A stretch of DNA of 64,000 nucleotides from Noviherbaspirillum cavernae (GCF_003590875.1 NZ_QYUN01000002.1:2356001-2420000); one strand, 5' to 3'. Shown: positions 32,681-42,261, numbered from the stretch's first letter. Made by a program: numbers and translations. Notes: generated by a model from the letters alone, not told the origin.

Positions 32681-33274
32681 TCAGCCCTTCTTTTCATCCT
32701 CACCGACGAACAAGCTGCCGTCGGCCAGATACCGATGCACAGGAACTTCCAGATTGAGCGGCGCGGGAACATTCTTGTACACGCGCCCAGCGAGGTCGAA
32801 TTTGGATCCATGGCAAGGGCAATAGAAACCGCCGGGCCAGTCGTCACCCATATCGGCCGCGCCGGCATCCGGGCGGAACACCGGTATGCAGCCGAGATGC
32901 GTGCAAATGCCGGTCAGCACGAGAAATTCCGGTTTGATCGAGCGGGCAGCATTCCTTGCATAGTCCGGCTGCTGCGGCTGGCTCGACGACGGATCGGCCA
33001 GCAGGTCGTCGTGCTTGCCGAGCGACGCGAGCATTTCATCCGTACGGTGCAGTATCCATATCGGCTTGCCTCGCCATTCCATCGTTACCAGTCTGCCCGG
33101 TGCGATTCTGTCGATATCCATTTGCACCGGAGCACCCGCCGCACGCGCGGCCTCGCTCGGCCCCATGCTCTTCAGAAATGGCACGGCAACGGCAGCTAGC
33201 CCTATGCCGCCGAGTCCCGTGGTGGCCGTCAACAAGAATTTTCTTCGAGGCTCGTTCGCCTCAATCGTTGCCAT
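32681..33274 (-). CDS. petA: Rieske iron-sulfur protein of the cytochrome bc1 type, solitary
   Basis: A 197-residue Rieske protein. A twin-arginine-like start (RRKFLLTATTGLGGIGLA) provides the membrane anchor (about residues 10-36). Cluster-binding boxes are CTHLGC (about residue 123) and CPCHGS (about 150), with the usual His ligands. Length and motifs match ubiquinol-cytochrome c reductase PetA, but no cytochrome b or c1 gene is adjacent; it lies between iscR and an unknown envelope protein. It may be a second copy with a different partner. Confidence 0.88.
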   Translation of the reverse strand: MATIEANEPRRKFLLTATTGLGGIGLAAVAVPFLKSMGPSEAARAAGAPVQMDIDRIAPGRLVTMEWRGKPIWILHRTDEMLASLGKHDDLLADPSSSQPQQPDYARNAARSIKPEFLVLTGICTHLGCIPVFRPDAGAADMGDDWPGGFYCPCHGSKFDLAGRVYKNVPAPLNLEVPVHRYLADGSLFVGEDEKKG

Positions 33275-33381
33275 GGCACTTGTTGCGCCCGACTGTCCGC
33301 GCGACCGATTCCGATCGCTCCGGACTGGCCAGGCAATCCGTGAACGCTGTCCTGTACGAATAGTGTAGGCCGCCCTACCCG

Positions 33382-34329
33382 CTACTGCAATTTCAAACGT
33401 ATGAACATCCAGTATGCCGTCGGGGCCGTCCCGTATGTTGACGCCATCTCCTGCGGCACGGCATGTCGGCTCACCATGCCGCCAATATCGAACCTGACCG
33501 GACCGCCGGATCCAGCGTCGTAGACATAGCCGATGGTCAGCTTGTTCATCTTGAACAGTTGCCTCTGCATCGACTCGTTCTCGCGCAACAAGTCATTGCT
33601 GCCGACCTGTTCCAGCCTCCCGAACACGGTGTGCAGCCTGGCAATCCGCAGACTCGATTCGGCGAGATAACCCATGGTGCTTTCGCGGAACCTGCCGCCA
33701 TGACGGCCCCATGCCAGCGTCGTCTGCCAACCGCCTTCGTCAAACTGGCTGTTATATGAGGCCGAAATGATGCTGCGCCGAACGTCCCCGCCCGGGTCAA
33801 GCTGATCCAGACTACTCACATGGCCTCGGCTGATTTGCAGCATCCAGTTCGGTGCAGGAACGAGAAACAGTCGCCGGGAATAGGCATCTCGACTGTAGAA
33901 CGAAGGCCGCTCCAGCTTCGTATCCGGACTGCGAATCAAAAACGATGACACCCCCGGTCCGACCGGACGTGATGAATAGCCGCGCACCAACGGTTCCGAC
34001 CTCGCGTTCGCGGAATCCGGCATCTCATCCGAGGATGACACCTTTGCATCATCGTCAAGGCGGGCGACATGTTGAGTATGGGCAGCGGCTGCGCCAGAGG
34101 ACAGCAAGGCACGCAGTTCCCTGCGCAATTTGAAAGCGAGCGTGCCGGTCGCGCTATCCGCATGCTGCGCTCCCCCGATACCAGCCGATTTATCTTCAGG
34201 CAACGCCGCCACAATGTCAGCCTGCGCTTGCTGCCTGGCAGGAGCATGAGCATCGCCATGGTCCTGTGCGGACGCCACGGAAACCGCGAGAACGCCCATG
34301 AATATGGTCAATGCACCCGCTGTTCTCAT
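33382..34329 (-). CDS. Unknown secreted, probably outer-membrane beta-barrel protein
   Basis: A 315-residue protein with a signal peptide (residues 1-23, SVASAQ), a His-rich start to the mature part (DHGDAHAP), a low-complexity central region and a C-terminal half of alternating strands (WMLQISRGHV, SIISASYNSQF, WQTTLAWGRHG, LTIGYVYDAG) ending in an aromatic/hydrophobic terminus, as in outer-membrane barrels. AAGGAG lies 7 nt before ATG 34329. The His-rich N-terminus hints at metal handling; no family could be assigned by eye. It is next to the solitary petA. Confidence 0.65.
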   Translation of the reverse strand: MRTAGALTIFMGVLAVSVASAQDHGDAHAPARQQAQADIVAALPEDKSAGIGGAQHADSATGTLAFKLRRELRALLSSGAAAAHTQHVARLDDDAKVSSSDEMPDSANARSEPLVRGYSSRPVGPGVSSFLIRSPDTKLERPSFYSRDAYSRRLFLVPAPNWMLQISRGHVSSLDQLDPGGDVRRSIISASYNSQFDEGGWQTTLAWGRHGGRFRESTMGYLAESSLRIARLHTVFGRLEQVGSNDLLRENESMQRQLFKMNKLTIGYVYDAGSGGPVRFDIGGMVSRHAVPQEMASTYGTAPTAYWMFIRLKLQ

Positions 34330-34653
34330 GATTTTCTCCTTCTCGCGGAACGGCATCAGACGACAAGCCGCCGCACGTGATCACCGCTTCGGCATGGATT
34401 GAATCTCGTACTCCAAGCCTTGCCATGCCGACGCAAAAGGAATATTCGCAGCGATGTAAGGAAAACTATTTCACACGAGGAAAAGCTGGTATTGCGCAGT
34501 AACAAACATGCTTTGGATGAAGGATTTGTTACAGCCTGTTGAGGCTTGCGAAAACGCATGTGGCGATGCGTCGCCTCATGCGCTCCACACAACACGTTAT
34601 CGGGAAGAGATCAACTTGTCGAAAAAGCAGATGCCTGAGCGGCGATCGTCCTT
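34330..34653. other. Intergenic region between the envelope-protein gene and the phosphatase gene
   Basis: A 324-nt stretch, less GC-rich than its surroundings, holding the upstream region of the envelope-protein gene. Small open frames in it lack ribosome binding sites. No clear promoter or repeat was identified. Confidence 0.6.
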
Positions 34654-35205
34654 TTATCGCACCGCCGTATTGCTGCGTGCAACCGCCTGCATCAGGCCCT
34701 TGCAAGCATCCTCAATATAGTCGAGCACCATCTCGAAATCCGAACGATCGCGACCGTAAGGGTCGGGAATGACAGGCGATCTCAAATTCTTGTCGGCGTA
34801 ATTCATCAGGAGGCGGATCTTCGAACGATATCGATCCGGACACATGCATTGCAACAGCGCCAAGTTGCTTTTATCCATCGCCAGCAAGACATCGAAGGTT
34901 TCGAAATCGGTTACCACCAATTGCCGTGCACGCAACGGCGTCAAGTCGTAACCGCGACGCCGCGCGACATCCTGTGCTCGCGGATCGGGCGGCTCTCCGG
35001 CATAGTAGTCATGCGTGCCGGCCGAATCGACGACGACCAGATGCTGCAACCCTGCCTGTTGCACGAACTTGCGCATCACGCCTTCCGCCGTGGGGGAACG
35101 GCAGATATTTCCTGTGCAGACAAACAGGATGCGCACATTCCCTTCAGGAATCGGCAGCGGCTCTCTTTGCGGATACGGCTGCTTTCCCAGCCATTTTTTC
35201 AACAC
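34654..35205 (-). CDS. Low-molecular-weight protein tyrosine phosphatase
   Basis: A roughly 183-residue phosphatase. The P-loop VCTGNICRSPTAEGV contains the catalytic Cys and Arg (CX5R), and DPYGRD supplies the general-acid Asp. There is no ATG near the start; GTG at 35205 has AAGGTGG 5 nt upstream and is preferred over TTG at 35226. In related bacteria this gene is commonly directly upstream of iscR; here petA and the envelope-protein gene separate them. Confidence 0.9.
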   Translation of the reverse strand: MLKKWLGKQPYPQREPLPIPEGNVRILFVCTGNICRSPTAEGVMRKFVQQAGLQHLVVVDSAGTHDYYAGEPPDPRAQDVARRRGYDLTPLRARQLVVTDFETFDVLLAMDKSNLALLQCMCPDRYRSKIRLLMNYADKNLRSPVIPDPYGRDRSDFEMVLDYIEDACKGLMQAVARSNTAVR

Positions 35206-35371
35206 GATACCCACCTTTGAAAACAAGGAATTGCACCGTATTTTCGTATGGCATTTTTCGATGAGCTTTATTCGCGATCAAACCTTCAAGGTTTCGCGCA
35301 AGCTGATTTGTAACCGGATATGTTCAGGCCACAGTCAGGCAGTCAATGACGCAATCCGATTCGACCTCGAT

Positions 35372-36163
35372 TCAGCGCTGCACATGCAGCAGCCGCATCG
35401 GGTGAAACAGCTTCTGCATCGTCGGATTGATGATGAAGGAAAGGTTATATGGATGCTCGGATACCGCTTTGGGGAAGCGTTCGGCCAAAGGCAAGGCATG
35501 CAGTTGCTCCGCGATTTTCCCCCACAGGACCAGTGTCGGCGCTTGTCTGTCGACCTTTTCCGCGTGCTCCATCAGCGCTGCAAGTACTGTACGCATGAAG
35601 GGCTGCCATGCCTTGGCATCCTTGGCAGGCGGCACGTTCGGACGATATACCAGCGACGCGTTCAACAGAAGAAATCCTTGCTTCGTCAGGTTCGCCTGCA
35701 AGGACGTCAAGGTCTGAATGAAAGACGAACCGATCGCGCGCGTCTTCAGCGCGACATGCGCAAGTGCGTCGCCAGAGGTTTTGTCCGCTGCGAGCATGTC
35801 ATCCGCGACCAGCAGCATCTTCATGAAATTGCGCAACGACGTAGCGCGGTTGACCTGTTTCGACAAGCCTTTTTCAGACCAGAGCGACTCCACCGCACCA
35901 TCCATGAAGCACACACCCGTCGCGCTCTGTTCGCGCGGATAGGGTCCCTCGCCGACGAGCACGTAACGCACCGTATCCAATGGAATCGTGAATGCGGCGA
36001 ATAATCGTCCCGCTGTAGGCAGGTACGGATCCCGACCCAATGATGGCAGGTAAGTTGGATCGGTTTGCGCAACCGCCTCCAATCCGTTCAGAAGAACCGG
36101 ACGCCACGAGACGTCGGCCAGATCGAGGGTTTCGAGAATCGTTGCAGGAATTGGCTCAGACAT
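35372..36163 (-). CDS. Uracil-DNA glycosylase-like protein with altered catalytic motif
   Basis: A 263-residue protein with the uracil-DNA glycosylase fold signature. Motif A of family 1 (GQDPYH) appears as GEGPYP in VLVGEGPYPREQSATGVCF, so the catalytic Asp is Gly and the following His is Pro. Motif B (HPSPL) appears as HPYNL, keeping the His. The substitutions argue against normal family 1 uracil excision. ATG 36163 is preferred; the longer frame to 36289 runs into uvrB. Role unknown. Confidence 0.75.
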   Translation of the reverse strand: MSEPIPATILETLDLADVSWRPVLLNGLEAVAQTDPTYLPSLGRDPYLPTAGRLFAAFTIPLDTVRYVLVGEGPYPREQSATGVCFMDGAVESLWSEKGLSKQVNRATSLRNFMKMLLVADDMLAADKTSGDALAHVALKTRAIGSSFIQTLTSLQANLTKQGFLLLNASLVYRPNVPPAKDAKAWQPFMRTVLAALMEHAEKVDRQAPTLVLWGKIAEQLHALPLAERFPKAVSEHPYNLSFIINPTMQKLFHPMRLLHVQR

Positions 36164-36242
36164 GACAGCAGGGAGGAATGAAAAGGCGATTGTAGCCGCA
36201 ACACGCGACGGCAACGCCCTTGCATGCCGCTTGAAACGACGA

Positions 36243-38342
36243 CTACTTCCCGATGATCGACACCACGTTGTCCGCGCCCGGCGCGCCAAACAGTTGCTCC
36301 TTCAACAGATGCAACTGGTCGCGCACCTGCGCCGCCTTTTCGAATTCCAGATTCTTCGCATGCTCGATCATGAGTTTTTCGAGGCGCTTGATTTCCTTGC
36401 TCACCTGCTTCTCGCTCATCGCCTCGTAATCCGCATGGTCCTGCGCGGCAAGCTGCTCCTGCCTTGCCTCGTGCGGATTGTAGACGCCATCGATCAACTC
36501 CCGGATTTCCTTCCGGACGCCTTGCGGCGTGATGTTGTTGGCCGTGTTGAAGGCAACCTGTTTGGCGCGACGGCGGTCGGTTTCATCGATTGCGCGACGC
36601 ATCGAATCGGTCACCTTGTCGCCATACAGGATCGCCGTGCCGTTGAGGTTGCGCGCGGCCCGCCCGATCGTCTGAATCAGGCTGCGTTCGGAACGCAGGA
36701 AGCCTTCCTTGTCCGCATCCAGAATGGCGACCAGCGATACCTCGGGTATGTCCAGACCTTCCCGCAGCAGATTGATGCCAACCAGTACATCAAACGTGCC
36801 GAGGCGCAGATCGCGAATGATCTCGACCCGCTCCACCGTATCGATATCGCTGTGCAGATAACGTACCTTGATGCCGTTTTCGCTCAAGAACTCCGTCAAT
36901 TGCTCCGCCATGCGCTTGGTCAGCGTAGTCACCAGTACGCGCTCATTCTTCTTCACGCGCGCGGTAATCTCCGACATCAAATCATCTACCTGCGTACTGG
37001 CCGGACGCACAATGATTGCCGGATCCACCAGACCGGTCGGACGAACCACCTGCTCCACGACCTGCCCTGCATTTTTCTGCTCATAATCCGCCGGCGTTGC
37101 GGAGACAAACACCGTCTGTCGCATCTTGCCTTCGAATTCCTCGAAGCGCAGCGGCCGGTTGTCCAATGCCGACGGCAGGCGAAAACCGTAATCCACCAGA
37201 TTCGTCTTGCGCGCGCGGTCACCGTTGTACATACCGTTCAACTGGCCGAGCAACACGTGCGATTCGTCCAAGAACATCACGGCATCCTGCGGCAGATAGT
37301 CGACCAGGGTTGGCGGCGGTTCACCCGGCTTGGCGCCGCTCAAATGACGGGAATAATTCTCGATGCCCTTGGTGAATCCGATTTCCTGCATCATCTCCAG
37401 ATCGAAGCGTGTGCGCTGCTCCAGCCGCTGCTCTTCGACCAGCTTGCTTTCCTTTCGAAACCATTCGAGGCGCTCTCGCAATTCGTCCTTGATGGTCTCA
37501 ATCGCGCGCAACACGGTCGAGCGCGGCGTAACGTAATGCGACCCGGGATAGACGGTGAAGCGCGGAATTTTCTGCCGCACGCGTCCTGTCAATGGATCGA
37601 ACAATTGCAGACTTTCGATTTCGTCGTCGAAGGTTTCAATCCGCACTGCCAGCTCGGCATGCTCCGCCGGAAAAACGTCAATCGTATCGCCGCGCACTCG
37701 AAAGGTGCCGCGTCCGAAATCGACTTCATTACGCGTGTACTGCATCTGGATCAAGCGCGCGATGACGTCACGCTGGCTCACCTTGTCCTTGGCGCGCAAG
37801 GTAAGGATCATCTGATGGTATTCGTTCGGATTGCCGATACCGTAGATCGCCGACACAGTCGCCACGATCACGACGTCGCGCCGCTCCATCAGCGACTTCG
37901 TGCATGACAGACGCATCTGCTCGATATGCTCGTTGATGGACGAATCTTTCTCAATGAACAAATCCCGCTGCGGGACATAGGCTTCGGGCTGATAGTAGTC
38001 GTAGTAGCTAACGAAATATTCCACCGCGTTTTGCGGAAAGAATTCGCGAAACTCGCTATACAACTGTGCCGCAAGCGTCTTGTTCGGCGCGAAAACGATT
38101 GCCGGCCGTCCCAGGCGCGCGATGGTATTGGCCATCGTGTACGTCTTGCCCGAGCCGGTGACTCCCAGAAGCGTTTGAAAAGAGAGACCGTCCTCGATGC
38201 CTTCCACCAATTTATCGATCGCGACGGGCTGGTCGCCGGCGGGTGGAAATGGTTGGTACAAGCGGTATGGAGAATTCGGAAAGGTGACGATTTTGTCTTC
38301 GTCGATCGTGCCGGGAACATGGGATAAATCTGCCATCTGCAT
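36243..38342 (-). CDS. uvrB: Excinuclease ABC subunit B
   Basis: A 699-residue nucleotide-excision repair helicase. Walker A GVTGSGKT (about residue 62), the beta-hairpin region [16 protein letters not shown]-like DESH, helicase motif [11 protein letters not shown], and the C-terminal UVR coiled coil (about 655-690) that contacts UvrC are all present. It is divergent from the aminotransferase gene, and a 14-bp palindrome (38409-38422) lies in the shared upstream region. Confidence 0.98.
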   Translation of the reverse strand: MQMADLSHVPGTIDEDKIVTFPNSPYRLYQPFPPAGDQPVAIDKLVEGIEDGLSFQTLLGVTGSGKTYTMANTIARLGRPAIVFAPNKTLAAQLYSEFREFFPQNAVEYFVSYYDYYQPEAYVPQRDLFIEKDSSINEHIEQMRLSCTKSLMERRDVVIVATVSAIYGIGNPNEYHQMILTLRAKDKVSQRDVIARLIQMQYTRNEVDFGRGTFRVRGDTIDVFPAEHAELAVRIETFDDEIESLQLFDPLTGRVRQKIPRFTVYPGSHYVTPRSTVLRAIETIKDELRERLEWFRKESKLVEEQRLEQRTRFDLEMMQEIGFTKGIENYSRHLSGAKPGEPPPTLVDYLPQDAVMFLDESHVLLGQLNGMYNGDRARKTNLVDYGFRLPSALDNRPLRFEEFEGKMRQTVFVSATPADYEQKNAGQVVEQVVRPTGLVDPAIIVRPASTQVDDLMSEITARVKKNERVLVTTLTKRMAEQLTEFLSENGIKVRYLHSDIDTVERVEIIRDLRLGTFDVLVGINLLREGLDIPEVSLVAILDADKEGFLRSERSLIQTIGRAARNLNGTAILYGDKVTDSMRRAIDETDRRRAKQVAFNTANNITPQGVRKEIRELIDGVYNPHEARQEQLAAQDHADYEAMSEKQVSKEIKRLEKLMIEHAKNLEFEKAAQVRDQLHLLKEQLFGAPGADNVVSIIGK

Positions 38343-38454
38343 TCGACCTTTGGTAAAATGATTAGTTGCACGTCAACGCCGGACTCATGGTCTTGCACTG
38401 AATACAACCTGCTGCACAGCAGTATGTCTGCAGCCAATTTTTCATGTTATCACG

Positions 38455-39669
38455 ATGACTCAATCCACTTCCGCCCCCCTCTTTTCCGCCATCGAGATGG
38501 CGCCCCGCGATCCGATTCTCGGAATCACCGAAGCCTTCAACGCCGACAAGAATCCGAACAAGGTCAATCTCGGCGTCGGCGTCTACTACGATGACAATGG
38601 CAAGGTGCCGCTGCTGGCATGCGTGCAAAAGGCGGAGGCGCAGTTGATGGAAAAGGCATCGCCGCGCACGTATCTGCCGATCGACGGCATTGCCGCCTAT
38701 GACAAGGCCGTGCAGGAACTGGTATTCGGCGCCGACAGTGCCGTGGTGCAGGAAAAGCGCGCCATCACCGTTCAGGCGCTCGGCGGCACCGGTGCGCTGA
38801 AGCTTGGTGCCGACTTCCTCAAACGCTTTTCTCCGAATGCTCAAGTCTGGATCAGCGATCCAAGCTGGGAAAACCACCGCGCCCTGTTCGAGTTCGCCGG
38901 CTTCACGGTCAACAACTATCCCTATTACGATGCAACGACGCGCGGCGTCAACTTCACCGGCATGCTCAATGCATTGAATGAGATGCCGGCCGGCGCCATC
39001 GTGGTGCTGCACGCTTGCTGCCACAACCCGACCGGCGCCGATCTGACCGAAGATCAGTGGACACAGGTGATCCAGGTTGTCACGCAGCGTGGTCTGGTTC
39101 CGTTCCTCGACATGGCCTACCAGGGTTTTGGTGACGGCATCGAAGCCGATGGCAAGGTCGTGCGCCGCTTCGCCGAAGCAGGCGGCCCGCTGTTCGTGTC
39201 GAACTCCTTCTCCAAATCGTTCTCGCTCTATGGCGAGCGTGTCGGCGCATTGAGCATCGTCGCCGTCAGTTCGGAAGAAGCCGCCCGCGTGCTGTCGCAA
39301 CTGAAGCGCGTGATCCGCACCAACTACTCCAACCCGCCGATCCACGGCGGCCAGGTGGTTGCCACGGCGCTCTCCGCACCGGAATTGCGCAAGCAGTGGG
39401 AAGAGGAACTCGCCGGCATGCGTGTGCGCATTCGCGAAATGCGCCAGGCACTGGTGCAGAATCTGAAGGAGAAAGCGCCGAACCACAACTTCGACTTCGT
39501 CATCCAGCAGCGCGGCATGTTCTCCTACTCGGGCCTGACCAAGGCGCAAGTGGAGCGGCTGCGTAACGAATATTCGATCTACGCTGTCGATACCGGCCGC
39601 ATCTGCGTGGCCGCTCTGAATTCGCGCAACATCGACGCAGTCGTCGATGCGATTGCCAAGGTTCTTTAA
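38455..39669 (+). CDS. tyrB: Aromatic amino acid / aspartate aminotransferase
   Basis: A 404-residue class I PLP aminotransferase. The PLP lysine is in NSFSKSFSLYGERVG, substrate-carboxylate Arg in the C-terminal region, and the NPTG motif in CCHNPTGAD. Resembles TyrB/AspC proteins that act on tyrosine, phenylalanine and aspartate. Divergence from uvrB is the common Burkholderiales order. Confidence 0.94.
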   Translation: MTQSTSAPLFSAIEMAPRDPILGITEAFNADKNPNKVNLGVGVYYDDNGKVPLLACVQKAEAQLMEKASPRTYLPIDGIAAYDKAVQELVFGADSAVVQEKRAITVQALGGTGALKLGADFLKRFSPNAQVWISDPSWENHRALFEFAGFTVNNYPYYDATTRGVNFTGMLNALNEMPAGAIVVLHACCHNPTGADLTEDQWTQVIQVVTQRGLVPFLDMAYQGFGDGIEADGKVVRRFAEAGGPLFVSNSFSKSFSLYGERVGALSIVAVSSEEAARVLSQLKRVIRTNYSNPPIHGGQVVATALSAPELRKQWEEELAGMRVRIREMRQALVQNLKEKAPNHNFDFVIQQRGMFSYSGLTKAQVERLRNEYSIYAVDTGRICVAALNSRNIDAVVDAIAKVL

Positions 39670-39680
39670 ATTTCGGCAAC

Positions 39681-39710
39681 GTTGAGCGGGTTATGCGAAA
39701 CCTGCTCAAC
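39681..39710 (+). terminator. Hairpin after tyrB
   Basis: A 12-bp stem (GTTGAGCGGGTT with AACCTGCTCAAC, one G-U pair) with a 6-nt loop lies 11 nt after the stop. It is A-rich afterwards, so it may be a weak or factor-assisted terminator. Confidence 0.55.
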
Positions 39711-39736
39711 AAAGAATGAAAAAGTTCTCCAAAGTT

Positions 39737-39766
39737 TTGACATTCGCAACGAAGTGCGCCTATAAT
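39737..39766 (+). promoter_or_regulatory. Consensus sigma70 promoter of tRNA-Asn
   Basis: TTGACA (39737-39742) and TATAAT (39761-39766), both perfect, are separated by 18 nt. Expected start near 39773, five bases before the mature tRNA. Confidence 0.92.
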
Positions 39767-39777
39767 AGCGGCTCTGT

Positions 39778-39853
39778 TCCCTGATAGCTCAGTCGGTAGA
39801 GCGACGGACTGTTAATCCGCAGGTCCCTGGTTCGAGTCCAGGTCGGGGAGCCA
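39778..39853 (+). tRNA. tRNA-Asn (GTT)
   Basis: A complete 76-nt cloverleaf. The acceptor stem pairs TCCCTGA with TCGGGGA, the D arm is AGCTCAGTCGGTAGAGC, the anticodon loop is CTGTTAA with anticodon GTT, the T arm contains GGTTCGAGTCC, the discriminator base is G and the 3' CCA is encoded. Confidence 0.98.
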
Positions 39854-39869
39854 AAAGACTCAAACGCAG

Positions 39870-39903
39870 AGCCCAGCCCAAAAGGTTGGGCTTTGTTGTT
39901 TTC
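39870..39903 (+). terminator. Intrinsic terminator of tRNA-Asn
   Basis: A 9-bp stem (AGCCCAGCC with GGTTGGGCT, one G-U pair), loop CAAAA and a TTTGTTGTTTT tail follow the tRNA by 16 nt. Confidence 0.85.
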
Positions 39904-40373
39904 GGCGCTCGCGTTCTGTGTTTTCACAACACGCGGAACCGATGGTCCGCTCCCGGAATGAAAATGCGTTTGGATATCAGGCGCTTGATTCGCATCCGCT
40001 AATGCGAAGCTCAACTGCACTTCCGAGTTACCTCTTCCCCCTTCATCCGAGCCGGTTACATTGTGCCCCCTGCGGCGAGGTTCGTCATATACATCTGGCG
40101 TATCCAGCACGCACATCAATCCATCAGTCACTGCCACGACCTATGGACGGCTAATGCACACTCGAATCGCGACTCACATTCAGCACTCCGGATCGGCAAT
40201 GGACTATGCAATTCATAGCTTCAATAACCCTCTGAAGACTGCACAAAGCCTTGTTGCCTGCCACATTTAAACCCCATACATCCATGTCAATGGGGCAAAC
40301 CCGCCTTTGCCTTACAGCGACGTTCAGATGTGTATTTTTATCCTTGCATAAAGTTTTCTCAAAGCAACATTGC
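39904..40373. other. Non-coding stretch after tRNA-Asn
   Basis: No convincing gene lies here. Several short open frames on both strands lack ribosome binding sites and family features. Composition becomes markedly more AT-rich towards the FNR box. It marks the start of the accessory block ending near minC and may have been an insertion point next to the tRNA, but no integrase or repeat of the tRNA end was found here. Confidence 0.6.
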
Positions 40374-40387
40374 TTGATAAAGATCAA
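40374..40387 (+). promoter_or_regulatory. Perfect FNR/ANR box upstream of the U32-family gene
   Basis: TTGATAAAGATCAA matches TTGAT-N4-ATCAA exactly. A -10-like TAGAGT at 40409-40414 places the predicted start near 40422, with the box centre about 41.5 bp upstream, the classical class II activation position. The transcript would have a leader of about 140 nt before the gene at 40561. Confidence 0.85.
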
Positions 40388-40560
40388 CCGTGTTACTCCC
40401 AGCCTCGATAGAGTGACAACAATTGCCACAGAGAAACAAACAAGCTCATTCCTTCCATGAACATCACCCAAACAGCCATGAAGGATTAACGTCTTGCCAA
40501 CAAGACGGTGACTGCAAAGACTGATTGAATTCGCTGCAATAGAAAGCAAGGAGACCAATC

Positions 40561-41463
40561 ATGACAAAAGCGTCCGTAAAAACCCCTCTCCCCACCTCGC
40601 CCGAAAAATCGCCGGCACATCAAATGGAATTGGTCTGCACGGTTCAGGATCCGACGACGATGCGAATCGCGGTCGACAGCGGCGCGAATTGCGTCCAACT
40701 GCACTACATGCACGCGTGGAATACCGCATTCAACCCGGACAAGTCCGCTCTCGCTCGCGAAATAGGATACGCCCACCACAGGTTCTGCAAGGTCGTGCTT
40801 GCGTTGCATGGAAACGCCACGCAATCGAACTGGGAGCGCATGTGCAAAATGATTGATTATGCTGCGCAGTCTGGGGCCGATGCGATTCTCATGTCCGATC
40901 CGGCGCTCATGCTATTCGCTGCGGCGCATCACCCACACCTTCCCCGGTATCTGGCACTGCCTGAATGGGCGCTGAATGCCCATGCCATCAATGCTTTTGA
41001 TCGGCAGTTGGGCTTATCCCGTGTGGTGCTGCCACGCGTACTTTCCTTGCCCCTGCTTGAAGAGCTTGCGAGAGATACGCAAATTGAGCTGGAGGTACCG
41101 GTCTCCGGACGCGGATGCATAATCACGGCAGGCCGGCTTGCGAACCTTGACCAGGCCGATAAATACACGCGCCCCCTCGGCATGATGCACTCCTGTGCGA
41201 CGCCGACCGGTGGTTTGCAAGGTGCAGTGATTGGCCATAGCGCTACTTCGGAAGCGGCCGCAAATGAAAGCTGCTATGCGACCGGAACCGGGCCGAGCAG
41301 CAATGCGCTGCACTTGTTGCCGCATCTGATGAAAGCAAAGGTGAACGCAATTCAGCTCGATATTGACGGCAGCGCGTCCCGCTTTCTTGCGCAAATCACG
41401 CGTGCATGGCGTGAATCGCTCGACAACCGTTCGTATGGACCGAGAACGTCATCCCGCATTTGA
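40561..41463 (+). CDS. U32-family (UbiU/UbiV/YhbU-like) protein
   Basis: A 300-residue protein of the U32 peptidase-like superfamily. The start MELVCTVQDPTTMRIAVDSGANCVQLHY follows the U32 barrel pattern (usually MELLCPAGN...A..aGADaVY), and ELEVPVSGRGCIITAGR corresponds to the conserved segment with a Cys and SGR. Cys in GRGC, MMHSC and NESC may be partial equivalents of the four Fe-S Cys of UbiU/UbiV. AAGGAG lies 7 nt before the ATG. With the FNR box, a low-oxygen role (for example anaerobic ubiquinone synthesis or an RNA/quinone hydroxylation) is possible but not shown. Confidence 0.7.
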   Translation: MTKASVKTPLPTSPEKSPAHQMELVCTVQDPTTMRIAVDSGANCVQLHYMHAWNTAFNPDKSALAREIGYAHHRFCKVVLALHGNATQSNWERMCKMIDYAAQSGADAILMSDPALMLFAAAHHPHLPRYLALPEWALNAHAINAFDRQLGLSRVVLPRVLSLPLLEELARDTQIELEVPVSGRGCIITAGRLANLDQADKYTRPLGMMHSCATPTGGLQGAVIGHSATSEAAANESCYATGTGPSSNALHLLPHLMKAKVNAIQLDIDGSASRFLAQITRAWRESLDNRSYGPRTSSRI

Positions 41464-41538
41464 TCCGGGTCAAGTCGCTCCTGCCGTGTGCCCGCCATCG
41501 CAATAACGAATGCAGACTCCTCGCATGCATTGAGCGAA

Positions 41539-41985
41539 TTACTTCTTCGTGACCAGCATATGGCGCATCGAAAGCGTTCGCGTGGCGACGAATATTTCGC
41601 GCAGCAGATAGACGAAACTGCCGATCAACGACAGCATTCCGAACACGAAGAACAAGGCGATGAGATTGGCCAACGCCAGATTCAACGCGCCGCCCACGAA
41701 CAGGGCCGCGATGACCAGACAGACAAGGAGTCCGCACGACGTGCTCAGGGTAATCGCACGGTGAATGAGATGCGCGCGGAGGAAAAGCGTTTCCAGCTCC
41801 GAAAGCAACTCGATATTCTCCGCTCCCGCCGCTTTGATCCTGTCTTCCAGCACGCGCGTGCGATCAATGATTCTGGCCAGCCGGTTGGTGAGAACAGCGA
41901 GATTTGTGCCGACGCCGGTCAGGAGAAAAACCGGGGCAATTGCCAGTTGAATGATATGGCTGATGTCGCCTAAGCGGATTTCCAT
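41539..41985 (-). CDS. DUF2721 family membrane protein
   Basis: A 148-residue protein with an N-terminal hydrophobic segment (about 10-32), a charged middle stretch rich in Arg/Glu (LARIIDRTRVLEDRIKAAG) and two further membrane helices (about 85-107 and 112-135). This matches DUF2721. Function unknown. It is convergent with the U32-family gene, 75 nt apart. Start ATG 41985 chosen; a longer frame to 42060 adds a Cys-rich stretch unlike the family. Confidence 0.82.
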   Translation of the reverse strand: MEIRLGDISHIIQLAIAPVFLLTGVGTNLAVLTNRLARIIDRTRVLEDRIKAAGAENIELLSELETLFLRAHLIHRAITLSTSCGLLVCLVIAALFVGGALNLALANLIALFFVFGMLSLIGSFVYLLREIFVATRTLSMRHMLVTKK

Positions 41986-42261
41986 TGATGGCGCTCTTTT
42001 GGATATGTAAGGGGAAGTCCTGCTTCTCTCTCCGCATTGCCCGCAATGCGCACAAGCCACGTTAGTCTACCAGTTAGCCTCCAAGTCGCAAGCGGGGCGA
42101 TTCGCGCTCCGGCGTGCTGCATCAGTGACGGCCCTGGTTGACCGAAATCAAACAGATCCACTGGCAAAGGAACCGCAGAACCTCTCATTCTTCCTGTCGT
42201 TTGAGCTAGCGAAATAGCGCGCTTGTTATATCTCAATCCGGATTTCTTCAAGCCTGCAAGT

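Noticed and set aside
32681..33274. petA as the first gene of a petABC operon
   Set aside because: The next gene downstream on the strand is iscR; no cytochrome b or c1 sequence is in the window.
36162..37907. 581-codon open frame antisense to uvrB
   Set aside because: The opposite strand encodes full-length UvrB with all motifs; the antisense protein has no recognisable domain.
38409..38422. Palindrome CTGCTGCACAGCAG upstream of uvrB as a LexA box
   Set aside because: Spacing does not match CTG-N10-CAG or the betaproteobacterial LexA motif; kept only as an unassigned palindrome.
40151..40558. 135-codon minus-strand frame in the tRNA-Asn to U32 gap
   Set aside because: It runs through the FNR box and predicted promoter, has no ribosome binding site and no family features.
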